From the IMG/VR virus record IMGVR_UViG_3300025120_000383, positions 1 to 28,651 of that record: a stretch of DNA of 28,651 nt, one strand, 5' to 3'. The notes beneath the pieces are model-generated. The model was given only the letters and a program-made list of their open reading frames with translations. It was not told where the DNA came from and did no database searches. A program made the translations under genes and the position numbers. Every line of letters begins with the position of its first letter. Positions within the stretch are counted from its first letter, which is position 1. Positions 16,864-23,760 of the stretch are shown piece after piece. Origin of the DNA: a virus.

Positions 16864-18296
16864 ATCCAATTAGCTAATTCTTCTCCATTTATTTCACTAG
16901 CAATATTAACTTTATTTCTTAACGCCTGTATTATCTTTTCATCTACAGTTTCTTTTGCCACTAAATCAACATATAATACTGGATTTTTCTGACCTATTCT
17001 GTGCGCCCTATCTTCTGATTGTATTCTTTTTTCTAAATCATAATTATTAGAATAATATATAACTGTGCTAGCTTGTGTTAGTGTAATGCCGTATCCACCT
17101 GTCTGTGTGTTTCCTATAAAAAAACGTACAGGATTTGTTTCGTCTTGAAATTTATTTATACAAGCTTGCCTATCTTCTTGTTTAGTTGCACCATAATAAG
17201 TACAATAAGAATCAAGTCCAAATTCTTTTTTAATCGCATTTTCTATCGTGTTAATGTCGTGTATGTAATTAGCCCAAATTATTGCCTTACCAGTTGTCTC
17301 TCCTAGTATTTGCATTAATTCATCTAATCTAGAATTTTTTAAATTAATAATATCACCACTATCTGTTTTCATGTGACCACAAGTAATTTGGTGTAGTTTT
17401 ATTAATTGTGTTAAAACATTGACAGCTGTTGCAGCTTCTCCTTTTAGTATTGTTATGGCACTTGTCTTCATTTCACTGTAAGCTTTTTTCTGTTCATCAC
17501 TTAGTTCTATAATTCTTTTTGTAAAAATTTTATCAGGTAAATCTAAACAATCTTTTTTTAAAATACGGTATGAATGTGGCGACACTAATTTGCCTAATTC
17601 TTTTAAGTTTTTAAATTTGACTATTTTTTGAAATTTATGAGTGCCTCCTGCTGCACTAGCTGTAATTAGCACAGCATATTTTGTGCGAAAAGCGTAAAAA
17701 CTTTGTTGTCCTAATATTTCTGGTTCTAAAAAATCCATTTGGGACCACAAATCCATAGGAGATTGTGTCACTGGTGAACCTGTTAATATTCTTTTGTAGG
17801 GTGCCTCTTTACTTAATTCTAATATGTTTTTTGTCCTTTTTGCTTGTGGGTTTTTTATTGTTGTGCTCTCATCAATAATCATCATAGCTTTGCTAGACAA
17901 AAATAATTTTGCATAGTAACAACCTTTTTTAGTAGACAATGACTCTACGTTCATAACAAATATTTTTAATTTAAAGTTTTCTGGATTACGTATTGCTTTT
18001 AATTGTAATTCATATTTTTCTGTAATGTTTGGTTTCCAAGCAAGTACATCTTTTTCTATGTAATCGGGAACGTGAACTGGGATTTCTTGATCTACCCAGT
18101 TCATATACGTACCCTTAGGAGCAACTACTAATAATCTGTCTATTCGACCCTTGTTGTATAAAATACAAGCATTGTCTAATGCTATCTTTGTTTTGCCTGT
18201 GCCCATTTCAGCAAAAATAGCAAAAGCTTTTTTATTCCAACACTTCTTCAATGCATCTTTCTGATGCTCAAACGGCTTCGTCTTAAATTTATACAT
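16860..18296 (-). CDS. SNF2-type superfamily 2 helicase/translocase
   Basis: A 478-aa DNA-dependent ATPase on the strand opposite to its neighbours. Seen motifs: Walker A EMGTGKT at 30-36, motif II DEST at 142-145 (IIDESTTIKNPQ), motif III LTGSPVTQSPMDLW, and in the C-terminal RecA domain motif V (QTGGYGITLTQAS) and motif VI (RIQSEDRAHRIGQ) with arginine finger. This is the minimal two-lobe SNF2 core, without extra DNA-binding or nuclease domains. It probably remodels or translocates on DNA during phage replication or recombination. The gene is transcribed leftward from its own promoter and runs into the nuclease gene tail to tail. A short AAAGAAAGA precedes the ATG. Confidence 0.92.
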   Translation of the reverse strand: MYKFKTKPFEHQKDALKKCWNKKAFAIFAEMGTGKTKIALDNACILYNKGRIDRLLVVAPKGTYMNWVDQEIPVHVPDYIEKDVLAWKPNITEKYELQLKAIRNPENFKLKIFVMNVESLSTKKGCYYAKLFLSSKAMMIIDESTTIKNPQAKRTKNILELSKEAPYKRILTGSPVTQSPMDLWSQMDFLEPEILGQQSFYAFRTKYAVLITASAAGGTHKFQKIVKFKNLKELGKLVSPHSYRILKKDCLDLPDKIFTKRIIELSDEQKKAYSEMKTSAITILKGEAATAVNVLTQLIKLHQITCGHMKTDSGDIINLKNSRLDELMQILGETTGKAIIWANYIHDINTIENAIKKEFGLDSYCTYYGATKQEDRQACINKFQDETNPVRFFIGNTQTGGYGITLTQASTVIYYSNNYDLEKRIQSEDRAHRIGQKNPVLYVDLVAKETVDEKIIQALRNKVNIASEINGEELANWI

Positions 18297-18313
18297 TTAG
18301 TCTTTCTTTATTC

Positions 18314-18342
18314 TTGAAATGCATTATATACTATGTTATAAT
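18314..18342 (+). promoter_or_regulatory. Rightward sigma70-type promoter for the replication operon
   Basis: TTGAAA at 18314-18319, a 17-base spacer, and TATAAT at 18337-18342 with an upstream TG at 18334-18335 (extended -10). Predicted transcription start is near 18349, giving a leader of about 13 bases to the ATG at 18362. It would drive the downstream co-directional genes from 18362 to about 27879. Confidence 0.7.
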
Positions 18343-18351
18343 AAGAGTCAA
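18323..18351 (-). promoter_or_regulatory. Leftward sigma70-type promoter for SNF2 helicase
   Basis: On the minus strand: TTGACT (18351-18346), a 17-base spacer, TATAAT (18328-18323). Predicted transcription start is near 18316, giving a leader of about 20 bases. The -35 hexamer contains part of a GAGTC (GANTC) site at 18345-18349. It overlaps the rightward promoter completely. Confidence 0.65.
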
Positions 18352-18361
18352 GAAAGAGAAT

Positions 18362-18670
18362 ATGGCAAAAGTATACATACCGCAAGTAATGGATTATAAC
18401 GTTCGTTCAGCTGAAAAGTTTGGCGATTTAAAAGTTATGTTACCGGACAATAAACAGATGATACTTGCATCTGGACCTTTAACATTTAAACTTAAACAAG
18501 AATTAAAAGAATTTAGTGATGACGACTACTTGCTTTTAATTGGAGACCCTGCTATAATAGCAGTTTGTGGCGCAATTGCTGCAAAGAATAATCGTGGTAA
18601 GTTTAAGGTTCTAAAGTGGGACCGTAACGATAAAAGATACTACGATTTAGAAATAGATTTGAGAGGTTGA
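18362..18670 (+). CDS. Small conserved-type phage protein of unknown function, 102 aa
   Basis: The first gene of the rightward replication operon. The reading frame is open back to a TTG at 18314, but that codon is part of the -35 box and lies upstream of the predicted transcript start, so I place the start at the ATG at 18362. The product begins MAKVYIPQVMDYNVRSAEKF and contains DDDYLLLIGDPAIIAVCGAI and GKFKVLKWDRNDKRYYDLE, a pattern recurrent in marine phages near replication genes but without a known function. No membrane segment or signal peptide is evident. The next gene begins one base after its stop. Confidence 0.8.
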   Translation: MAKVYIPQVMDYNVRSAEKFGDLKVMLPDNKQMILASGPLTFKLKQELKEFSDDDYLLLIGDPAIIAVCGAIAAKNNRGKFKVLKWDRNDKRYYDLEIDLRG

Positions 18671-18671
18671 T

Positions 18672-19238
18672 ATGACAAGTTTAGATCCAAAAGATTTAAT
18701 TATGCAGATGAAAGAAGATGCTGAAACTATACCTGAAGATAACATGGGTAAGATTGGTGCAGTAGCTACTGACATTGCAGAAACAGAAAACGAAATACAA
18801 AAAATAAAAGAACAATTAAAAAGAAAAGAAGACTATAAAACAAAATTATCAGAAGAAGTTTTGCCTAGTCTTTTTTCAGAAGTAGGATTATCAGAATTAA
18901 AATTATCTGATGGCCGTAAAATAAAAGTTTCCGAGTATTACCGTGCAGCTATTAAAGTAGAGAATAGAGATGCAGCGTATACTTGGCTAAGAAACAATGG
19001 ATTTGGTGATCTAGTAAAGAACCAAGTCACTTGTAGCTTTGGAAGGAATGAAGATGAGAAAGCTAGCAGTCTTGTATCTGATCTCTCAGAGAAAGGATTA
19101 GAGCCTGCACAACGCGAGTGGGTCGAACCTTCCACCCTTCGCGCATTCGTCCGTGAACAATATGAAGCAGGTAGAGAACTTCCTATGGATCTTCTTGGTG
19201 CTTATATTGGTCACAAAACAACAATTAAATCTGAATAA
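18672..19238 (+). CDS. Coiled-coil protein of the replication operon, unknown function
   Basis: A 188-aa protein. Residues about 30-60 form a likely coiled coil (ETENEIQKIKEQLKRKEDYK). A compact domain follows (SELKLSDGRKIKVSEYYRAA; RDAAYTWLRNNGFGDLVKNQ), then a conserved-looking tail (LPMDLLGAYIGHKTTIKSE). Similar proteins are found next to SSB-like proteins in many phages, so it may be a recombination or replication accessory, but I cannot name a family. The gene lies eight bases upstream of the SSB-like gene. Confidence 0.75.
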   Translation: MTSLDPKDLIMQMKEDAETIPEDNMGKIGAVATDIAETENEIQKIKEQLKRKEDYKTKLSEEVLPSLFSEVGLSELKLSDGRKIKVSEYYRAAIKVENRDAAYTWLRNNGFGDLVKNQVTCSFGRNEDEKASSLVSDLSEKGLEPAQREWVEPSTLRAFVREQYEAGRELPMDLLGAYIGHKTTIKSE

Positions 19239-19246
19239 GGTAAATT

Positions 19247-20029
19247 ATGAATACTAAAAATGTAAAAACTAAAGATACTTTGGATCTAGCTGTTTTAGCA
19301 GAAGATTCAAAAGCCATGAGTGGTTTTGGTACTATAAACCTTGCAAGAGATACAGCTATTCCTTACATTAGCATCTTGCAAACGTCCAGCCCTCAAGTAA
19401 ATCCATCAAAAGCAGAATATATAGAGTCTGCAAAAGCTGGACAACTGTTCAACACAGTTACACAAGAATCCTTTGATAAACTCGAAGTCATTCCTGTTTT
19501 CTACCACCTCAAATATGTAGAGTGGAAACCTAGAGAACAAGGTGGAGGGTTTATCGACTCACATAATGCCGAAAGCGGTATTATTGGACAAACTAAACGT
19601 GACCCTATGACCGGTAAACAAGTATTGCCAAATGGCAATCATATCGTTCAAACAGCTTATCATTTCGTATTAATGTTAAGTGGTGATGGATACCAAAATG
19701 CTGTGATTAGCATGTCTTCAAGTCAACTCAAAAAGAGTAGACGTTGGAACAGCTTAATGCTATCGCAAAAAATTAAGGGTCCACAGGGTATGTTTACACC
19801 TCCTACGTATGCATTTACTTACAATCTATCGACTGTGAGTGAATCTAACGACAGAGGTAGTTGGTTTGGGTTCTCTATTGAGAAAGGTAACCAGGTAACT
19901 GATGCTTCCATCTATGGTGAAAGCAAAGCTTTTGCACAATCCGCAGCGTCTGGCGCTGTGGACGCAAAACCAGAAACCCCCAAATTAATATCAGAAGTAA
20001 AACCAAGCGAAGAATCAGTACCATTTTAA
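19247..20029 (+). CDS. Single-stranded DNA-binding protein-like
   Basis: A 260-aa protein. The central part shows strands and aromatic residues typical of phage SSB analogues (KLEVIPVFYHLKYVEWKPRE; YHFVLMLSGDGYQNAVISMS; GSWFGFSIEKGN). The C-terminus is flexible and ends KPSEESVPF, resembling the acidic D/E-x-PF tip of SSB proteins that recruits partner enzymes. Its location between an accessory coiled-coil protein and the primase fits an SSB of the replisome. The identification combines tail shape, size and context; I see no unmistakable OB-fold motif. Confidence 0.65.
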   Translation: MNTKNVKTKDTLDLAVLAEDSKAMSGFGTINLARDTAIPYISILQTSSPQVNPSKAEYIESAKAGQLFNTVTQESFDKLEVIPVFYHLKYVEWKPREQGGGFIDSHNAESGIIGQTKRDPMTGKQVLPNGNHIVQTAYHFVLMLSGDGYQNAVISMSSSQLKKSRRWNSLMLSQKIKGPQGMFTPPTYAFTYNLSTVSESNDRGSWFGFSIEKGNQVTDASIYGESKAFAQSAASGAVDAKPETPKLISEVKPSEESVPF

Positions 20030-20054
20030 TAAATAAAAAGGAACTGGAGGGTTC

Positions 20055-21572
20055 GTGGAAGTTGAGAAATTTAAACTTATATTTGAAGGTTTAGATGTAG
20101 CTTATGGTCAGCACCAGCCGAATGGCTCACGTGCTGACGGTAAGCAACAAGGTAAATCTTATATAGTTAGACAGGAAGTTGTAGATGAGCTTTGGCAAAA
20201 ACATTTGGAGGGCGAGGGTCCGTCTCTTGGTATTATTCCTATTAGGGCTGATAATACTACTAAGTGGGGATGCATTGATATTGATAGTTATCCTTTGGAC
20301 CATAGTGCTCTATTCAAAAAAATAAAAAAGTTAAATATACCTTTGGTATACTGCAAATCTAAAAGTGGTGGTGCACATTTATTTTTGTTTATGAAGAAAA
20401 CAATTGCATCAAAATTAATAAGAAATAAATTAACACAGATAGCTGCATTAATAGGTCATTCTACATCAGAAATATTTCCTAAACAATCTAGCATATCATT
20501 AGAAAAAGGTGACTTAGGTAATTTTTTAAATTTACCATATTACAATGGCAATAAGTCAGTGCGTTATGCATTAAAAGAAAACGGCACAACAGCGTCTTTA
20601 GAAGAATTCTATGAAATTTACAGTAGAAACGTTGTAGATAACATAGATGATGTAGGGGGAAAAAATAGTGAAGAAATTATAAAAGATGGACCACCTTGTT
20701 TGCAGGCTCTATGTGGACAAGGTTTTCCTCCTGGTACACGCAATAATGGGTTATTTAATATTGGTGTATATACAAAGAAATTTGATCCAGATAATTGGGA
20801 AAGATTATTAGAAGAGTACAATCAAAAGTATATGCAACCACCGCTAGATCATAAAGAGGTTGCCACAGTTGTAGCACAATTAAATAAAAAAGGTTATCAA
20901 TACAAATGTAAAGACCAACCTATTAGTTCTTTTTGTAATGTAAATGTTTGCAAAACAAGAAAGCACGGTGTTGGTGCAGAGAATGTGTCACAACAATTAG
21001 GATCTTTATCTAAGTTAGAAACAGAACCACCTATATGGTTTTTAGAAATACCTACAGATGATAACGAGCAAGATCTTAAAATACAATTAACAACAGAAGA
21101 ATTACAAATACAAACAAAGTTTCAGAAGAGGGTTATGGAAGTATTGACCATGATGCCTCCTTTGATGAAGGCGTCTGATTGGCAACAATTAGTGAATAGT
21201 AAGATGCAGAGTGCTCTTAAAATTCCTGTGTCAAATGACGGATCTGTGTCCGGCCAGTTTTTAGCTCACCTCCAGGAGTTCTGTACTGGTCGTGCACAGG
21301 GACAAATTAAAGAAGATATACTACTACGTAAACCTTATACAGAAGCTGGTAAAATATACTTTAGACTGCAAGATTTACACGCATATCTTATACGAAATAA
21401 GTTTACACACTACAGTAACACAGGTCAAATTATTGCTGAGTTACGTAAAATAAATGGAGAACATAAATTCTGGAAACTAAAAAACAAGGGAGTTAACACA
21501 TGGGGTGTGCCATCTTTTGACGAACAAGATTCAGAATACGAAGTGAGAAAACAAGATGCCACACCTTTCTAA
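20055..21572 (+). CDS. Archaeo-eukaryotic-type primase (TOTE-like AEP domain)
   Basis: A 505-aa protein. The N-terminal AEP catalytic core has Asp75-Ile-Asp77 (GCIDIDSYP), the metal-binding pair, and S104-G-G-A-H108 (KSGGAHLFLFM), the second AEP motif; GNFLNLPYYNG follows. A second domain begins near residue 215 with Cys residues (CLQALCG) and GTRNNGLFNIGVYTKKF, similar to helical primase C-terminal domains. The remainder is probably DNA- or helicase-interacting. It synthesises primers for phage replication. The start is GTG, supported by CTGGAGG at 20044-20050 four bases upstream. The 3' end overlaps the HNH gene by 17 bases. Confidence 0.82.
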   Translation: MEVEKFKLIFEGLDVAYGQHQPNGSRADGKQQGKSYIVRQEVVDELWQKHLEGEGPSLGIIPIRADNTTKWGCIDIDSYPLDHSALFKKIKKLNIPLVYCKSKSGGAHLFLFMKKTIASKLIRNKLTQIAALIGHSTSEIFPKQSSISLEKGDLGNFLNLPYYNGNKSVRYALKENGTTASLEEFYEIYSRNVVDNIDDVGGKNSEEIIKDGPPCLQALCGQGFPPGTRNNGLFNIGVYTKKFDPDNWERLLEEYNQKYMQPPLDHKEVATVVAQLNKKGYQYKCKDQPISSFCNVNVCKTRKHGVGAENVSQQLGSLSKLETEPPIWFLEIPTDDNEQDLKIQLTTEELQIQTKFQKRVMEVLTMMPPLMKASDWQQLVNSKMQSALKIPVSNDGSVSGQFLAHLQEFCTGRAQGQIKEDILLRKPYTEAGKIYFRLQDLHAYLIRNKFTHYSNTGQIIAELRKINGEHKFWKLKNKGVNTWGVPSFDEQDSEYEVRKQDATPF

Positions 21573-21981
21573 ATATAAATACGGAGATAAAAGAGAAGAT
21601 GGGTACATTTGGGTTGGTATAAGGTATAACAGAAGAAAATCAGACGGAACTTATCCAGATGATTGGAGAAGTCCAGAAGCTTTTAAAGAAAAGATAGAGA
21701 ATAACAGAAAGTGTAAAAAAATAGTGTACGATTTAATTTCAGACGAAGTAAATAATTATAAAATTAATAAAAGTTGTTTTCATTGTGGTTATAACAAAGA
21801 AGCTGTTGCCTTAGATTTTCACCATAAAAACAGAAAAGATAAAATTGTAAATGTTTCTTCTCATTGGAAAACGAGTTGGAAACAATTTGAGAAAATGAAA
21901 AAAGAAATTAAAAAATGTATAGTATTGTGTGCTAATTGTCACAGAATAGAAGAGAAAAGGATTAGAGATGCCAGACGTTAA
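21556..21981 (+). CDS. HNH endonuclease (zinc-binding type)
   Basis: A 141-aa protein. Its C-terminal half holds an HNH nuclease: zinc ligands CFHCGY near residue 75, catalytic DFHHKNR near residue 91, and CIVLCANCHR near residue 120 with the second Cys pair and final His. The N-terminal half (YIWVGIRYNRRKSDGTYPDD) is a small basic beta segment that may bind DNA. HNH proteins in phages act as homing endonucleases or as packaging or replication nucleases. The gene overlaps the primase by 17 bases and the helicase by 14, so it is either an old, tightly integrated insertion or a functional part of the operon. Confidence 0.85.
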   Translation: MPHLSKYKYGDKREDGYIWVGIRYNRRKSDGTYPDDWRSPEAFKEKIENNRKCKKIVYDLISDEVNNYKINKSCFHCGYNKEAVALDFHHKNRKDKIVNVSSHWKTSWKQFEKMKKEIKKCIVLCANCHRIEEKRIRDARR

Positions 21982-23467
21982 TATAATACTAGGGCCACCC
22001 GGCACAGGTAAAACTGAAAACTTACTGCGGATCGTGGACCAGGAACTTAAAAGTGGTACACCACCGGACAGAATTGCATTTGTAAGTTTTACAACAAAAG
22101 CAACAAATGAAGCACGTGATAGAGCAAAAGTAAAATTTAATTTAACTGACAAAGATTTTCCTTATTTTTGTACGCTGCATGCATTTGGTAAAAGACAGAT
22201 GGGATTTACAAAATCAGAGATTATGGACAATAAAGATTACTTAGATTTTTCTGATAAGTATGGTGTAGATTTAAAAAGAGTTACAACTGATTGGGAAGAA
22301 AAAGGTGTTGTGTCTACAGATAATAAATATTTAAGAGATATAAATAAATCAAAGATGCAAGATTTAGAATTACAAGATTTTTACAATGCAGCTAATTTAG
22401 ATTATGCTTGGGAAGAACTGTTGTGGGCTTATCGTTCTTTTGAAGATTATAAACAAACAAATAACAAATTTGATTTTACAGATATGTTGACACAGTTTAC
22501 ACAGTTTGGACACACACCACCTCTTGATGTTGTTATTGTAGATGAAGCACAAGACTTAACAAAGTTACAATGGAGAATGTGTGAAAAGATATGGGCTAAT
22601 TCTAAAAGAGTATACATAAGTGGTGATGATGATCAGGCAATATTTAGATGGGCTGGTGCAGACATTGAGCATTTAATTAAAATGGATGGAAATATAAGTG
22701 TGTTAAATCAATCATATAGAGTTCCTCTTGATGTGCATTTAATAGCAACACAAGTTGTATCAAGAATTAAAAACAGAAGACCTAAAGAATGGGCACCAAG
22801 AGCATACAAGGGAGAAGTTAGATATCATGCATATCCTGGCGCTGTTGATCTTTCTGAGGGTAACTGGTTAGCACTTGCAACATGCAGCTATATGCTAAAT
22901 GATATTGAGGAAGATTTACGTCATTTAGGATTACCTTATACAATTTATGGCAAGACACCTATTAAACAAGATTTATTAAAAGCTGTTAGTGCTTGGAAAA
23001 GATTAAATCATTTTGAGCAATTAAATTACAACGACGTAGCTGCTATTTATGCAAATTTAAAAACAGGCTTTAATGTAAAAAGAGGATACAAAACTTTAAA
23101 AACATTAGAGGAAGGTCAAATGTATAATATAGAATCTTTGTGCATGAATCATGGATTAATAAATGCCGGAATACCCTGGGATGTTGCTTTTACTTCTTTA
23201 AGTGAAAAAGATAAATCATACATAATGTCATTAGAAAAGCATGGAGGATTAGGTGTAGATCCAAAAATAAATTTAAGTACAATACACATGGCAAAAGGTG
23301 GAGAATGTGATAATGTTATGTTGTTGACAGATTTGTCTCGTGCAAATCAAGATGAAATGGAAGTTAGTCCAGATGATACAGACAGAGTTTTTTATGTAGG
23401 TGCAACTCGTGCAAAGAAATCATTACATATTATAAACCCCCAAACAGAGAGAGGATACTTTATATGA
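21968..23467 (+). CDS. UvrD/Rep-like superfamily 1 DNA helicase
   Basis: A 499-aa protein with all main SF1A motifs: Walker A GPPGTGKT at 9-16, motif Ia FVSFTTKATNEAR, motif II DEAQD at 192-196, motif III SGDDDQAIFRWAGAD, motif IV NQSYRVPLDV, motif V STIHMAKGGECDNVMLL, and motif VI VFYVGATRAKK. It unwinds DNA 3'-5' in UvrD relatives. It is shorter than UvrD, with reduced 1B/2B insertions. It may act as replicative or repair helicase, since no DnaB-type helicase is visible in the window. The start lies within the end of the HNH gene, and the stop overlaps the next gene by four bases. Confidence 0.93.
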   Translation: MPDVNIILGPPGTGKTENLLRIVDQELKSGTPPDRIAFVSFTTKATNEARDRAKVKFNLTDKDFPYFCTLHAFGKRQMGFTKSEIMDNKDYLDFSDKYGVDLKRVTTDWEEKGVVSTDNKYLRDINKSKMQDLELQDFYNAANLDYAWEELLWAYRSFEDYKQTNNKFDFTDMLTQFTQFGHTPPLDVVIVDEAQDLTKLQWRMCEKIWANSKRVYISGDDDQAIFRWAGADIEHLIKMDGNISVLNQSYRVPLDVHLIATQVVSRIKNRRPKEWAPRAYKGEVRYHAYPGAVDLSEGNWLALATCSYMLNDIEEDLRHLGLPYTIYGKTPIKQDLLKAVSAWKRLNHFEQLNYNDVAAIYANLKTGFNVKRGYKTLKTLEEGQMYNIESLCMNHGLINAGIPWDVAFTSLSEKDKSYIMSLEKHGGLGVDPKINLSTIHMAKGGECDNVMLLTDLSRANQDEMEVSPDDTDRVFYVGATRAKKSLHIINPQTERGYFI

Positions 23468-23760
23468 TAAATAAAGAAGAAATATTAAAGAAAGCAAAAG
23501 AGCTTGTCACTGGTGACAGGAACGAAACACATGGAGATGCATTTCAAAACCATGCAGAGATTGCAGAATTTTGGAATATATTTTTAGACAAAAAGTTACA
23601 ACCAATGGCTAATATTACAGCAGAAGATGTAGCGTTGATGATGGTGTTACTAAAAATATCAAGACACACACAAGGAACAAAAAACAATTTGGATAACTTC
23701 ATAGATATGTGTGGTTATGCAGCTATAGCAGGGGAAATTAATGAATCAGGATCTATTTAG
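23464..23760 (+). CDS. DUF6378-type small phage protein
   Basis: A 98-aa protein with a pattern I associate with DUF6378: AKELVTGDRNETHGDAFQNH, EFWNIFLDKK, DVALMMVLLKISRH and a C-terminal DNFIDMCGYAAIAGE. The all-helical sequence with conserved Asp, Glu and His is reminiscent of small MazG-like nucleotide pyrophosphohydrolases, but activity is unproven. Position directly before DNA polymerase (20-base overlap) suggests a role in nucleotide metabolism or replication. The start overlaps the helicase stop (ATGA). Confidence 0.75.
   Translation: MINKEEILKKAKELVTGDRNETHGDAFQNHAEIAEFWNIFLDKKLQPMANITAEDVALMMVLLKISRHTQGTKNNLDNFIDMCGYAAIAGEINESGSI

Noticed and set aside
16868-16879. Perfect 12-base palindrome AATTAGCTAATT near the convergent nuclease/helicase ends as a terminator
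   Set aside because: It has no loop, is wholly AT-rich apart from the centre, has no T tract adjoining it, and is in coding sequence; more likely chance.
18314-18361. N-terminal extension of the 102-aa protein from a TTG codon
   Set aside because: The TTG is the first triplet of the -35 box and lies upstream of the predicted transcript start, so it cannot be translated from that promoter.
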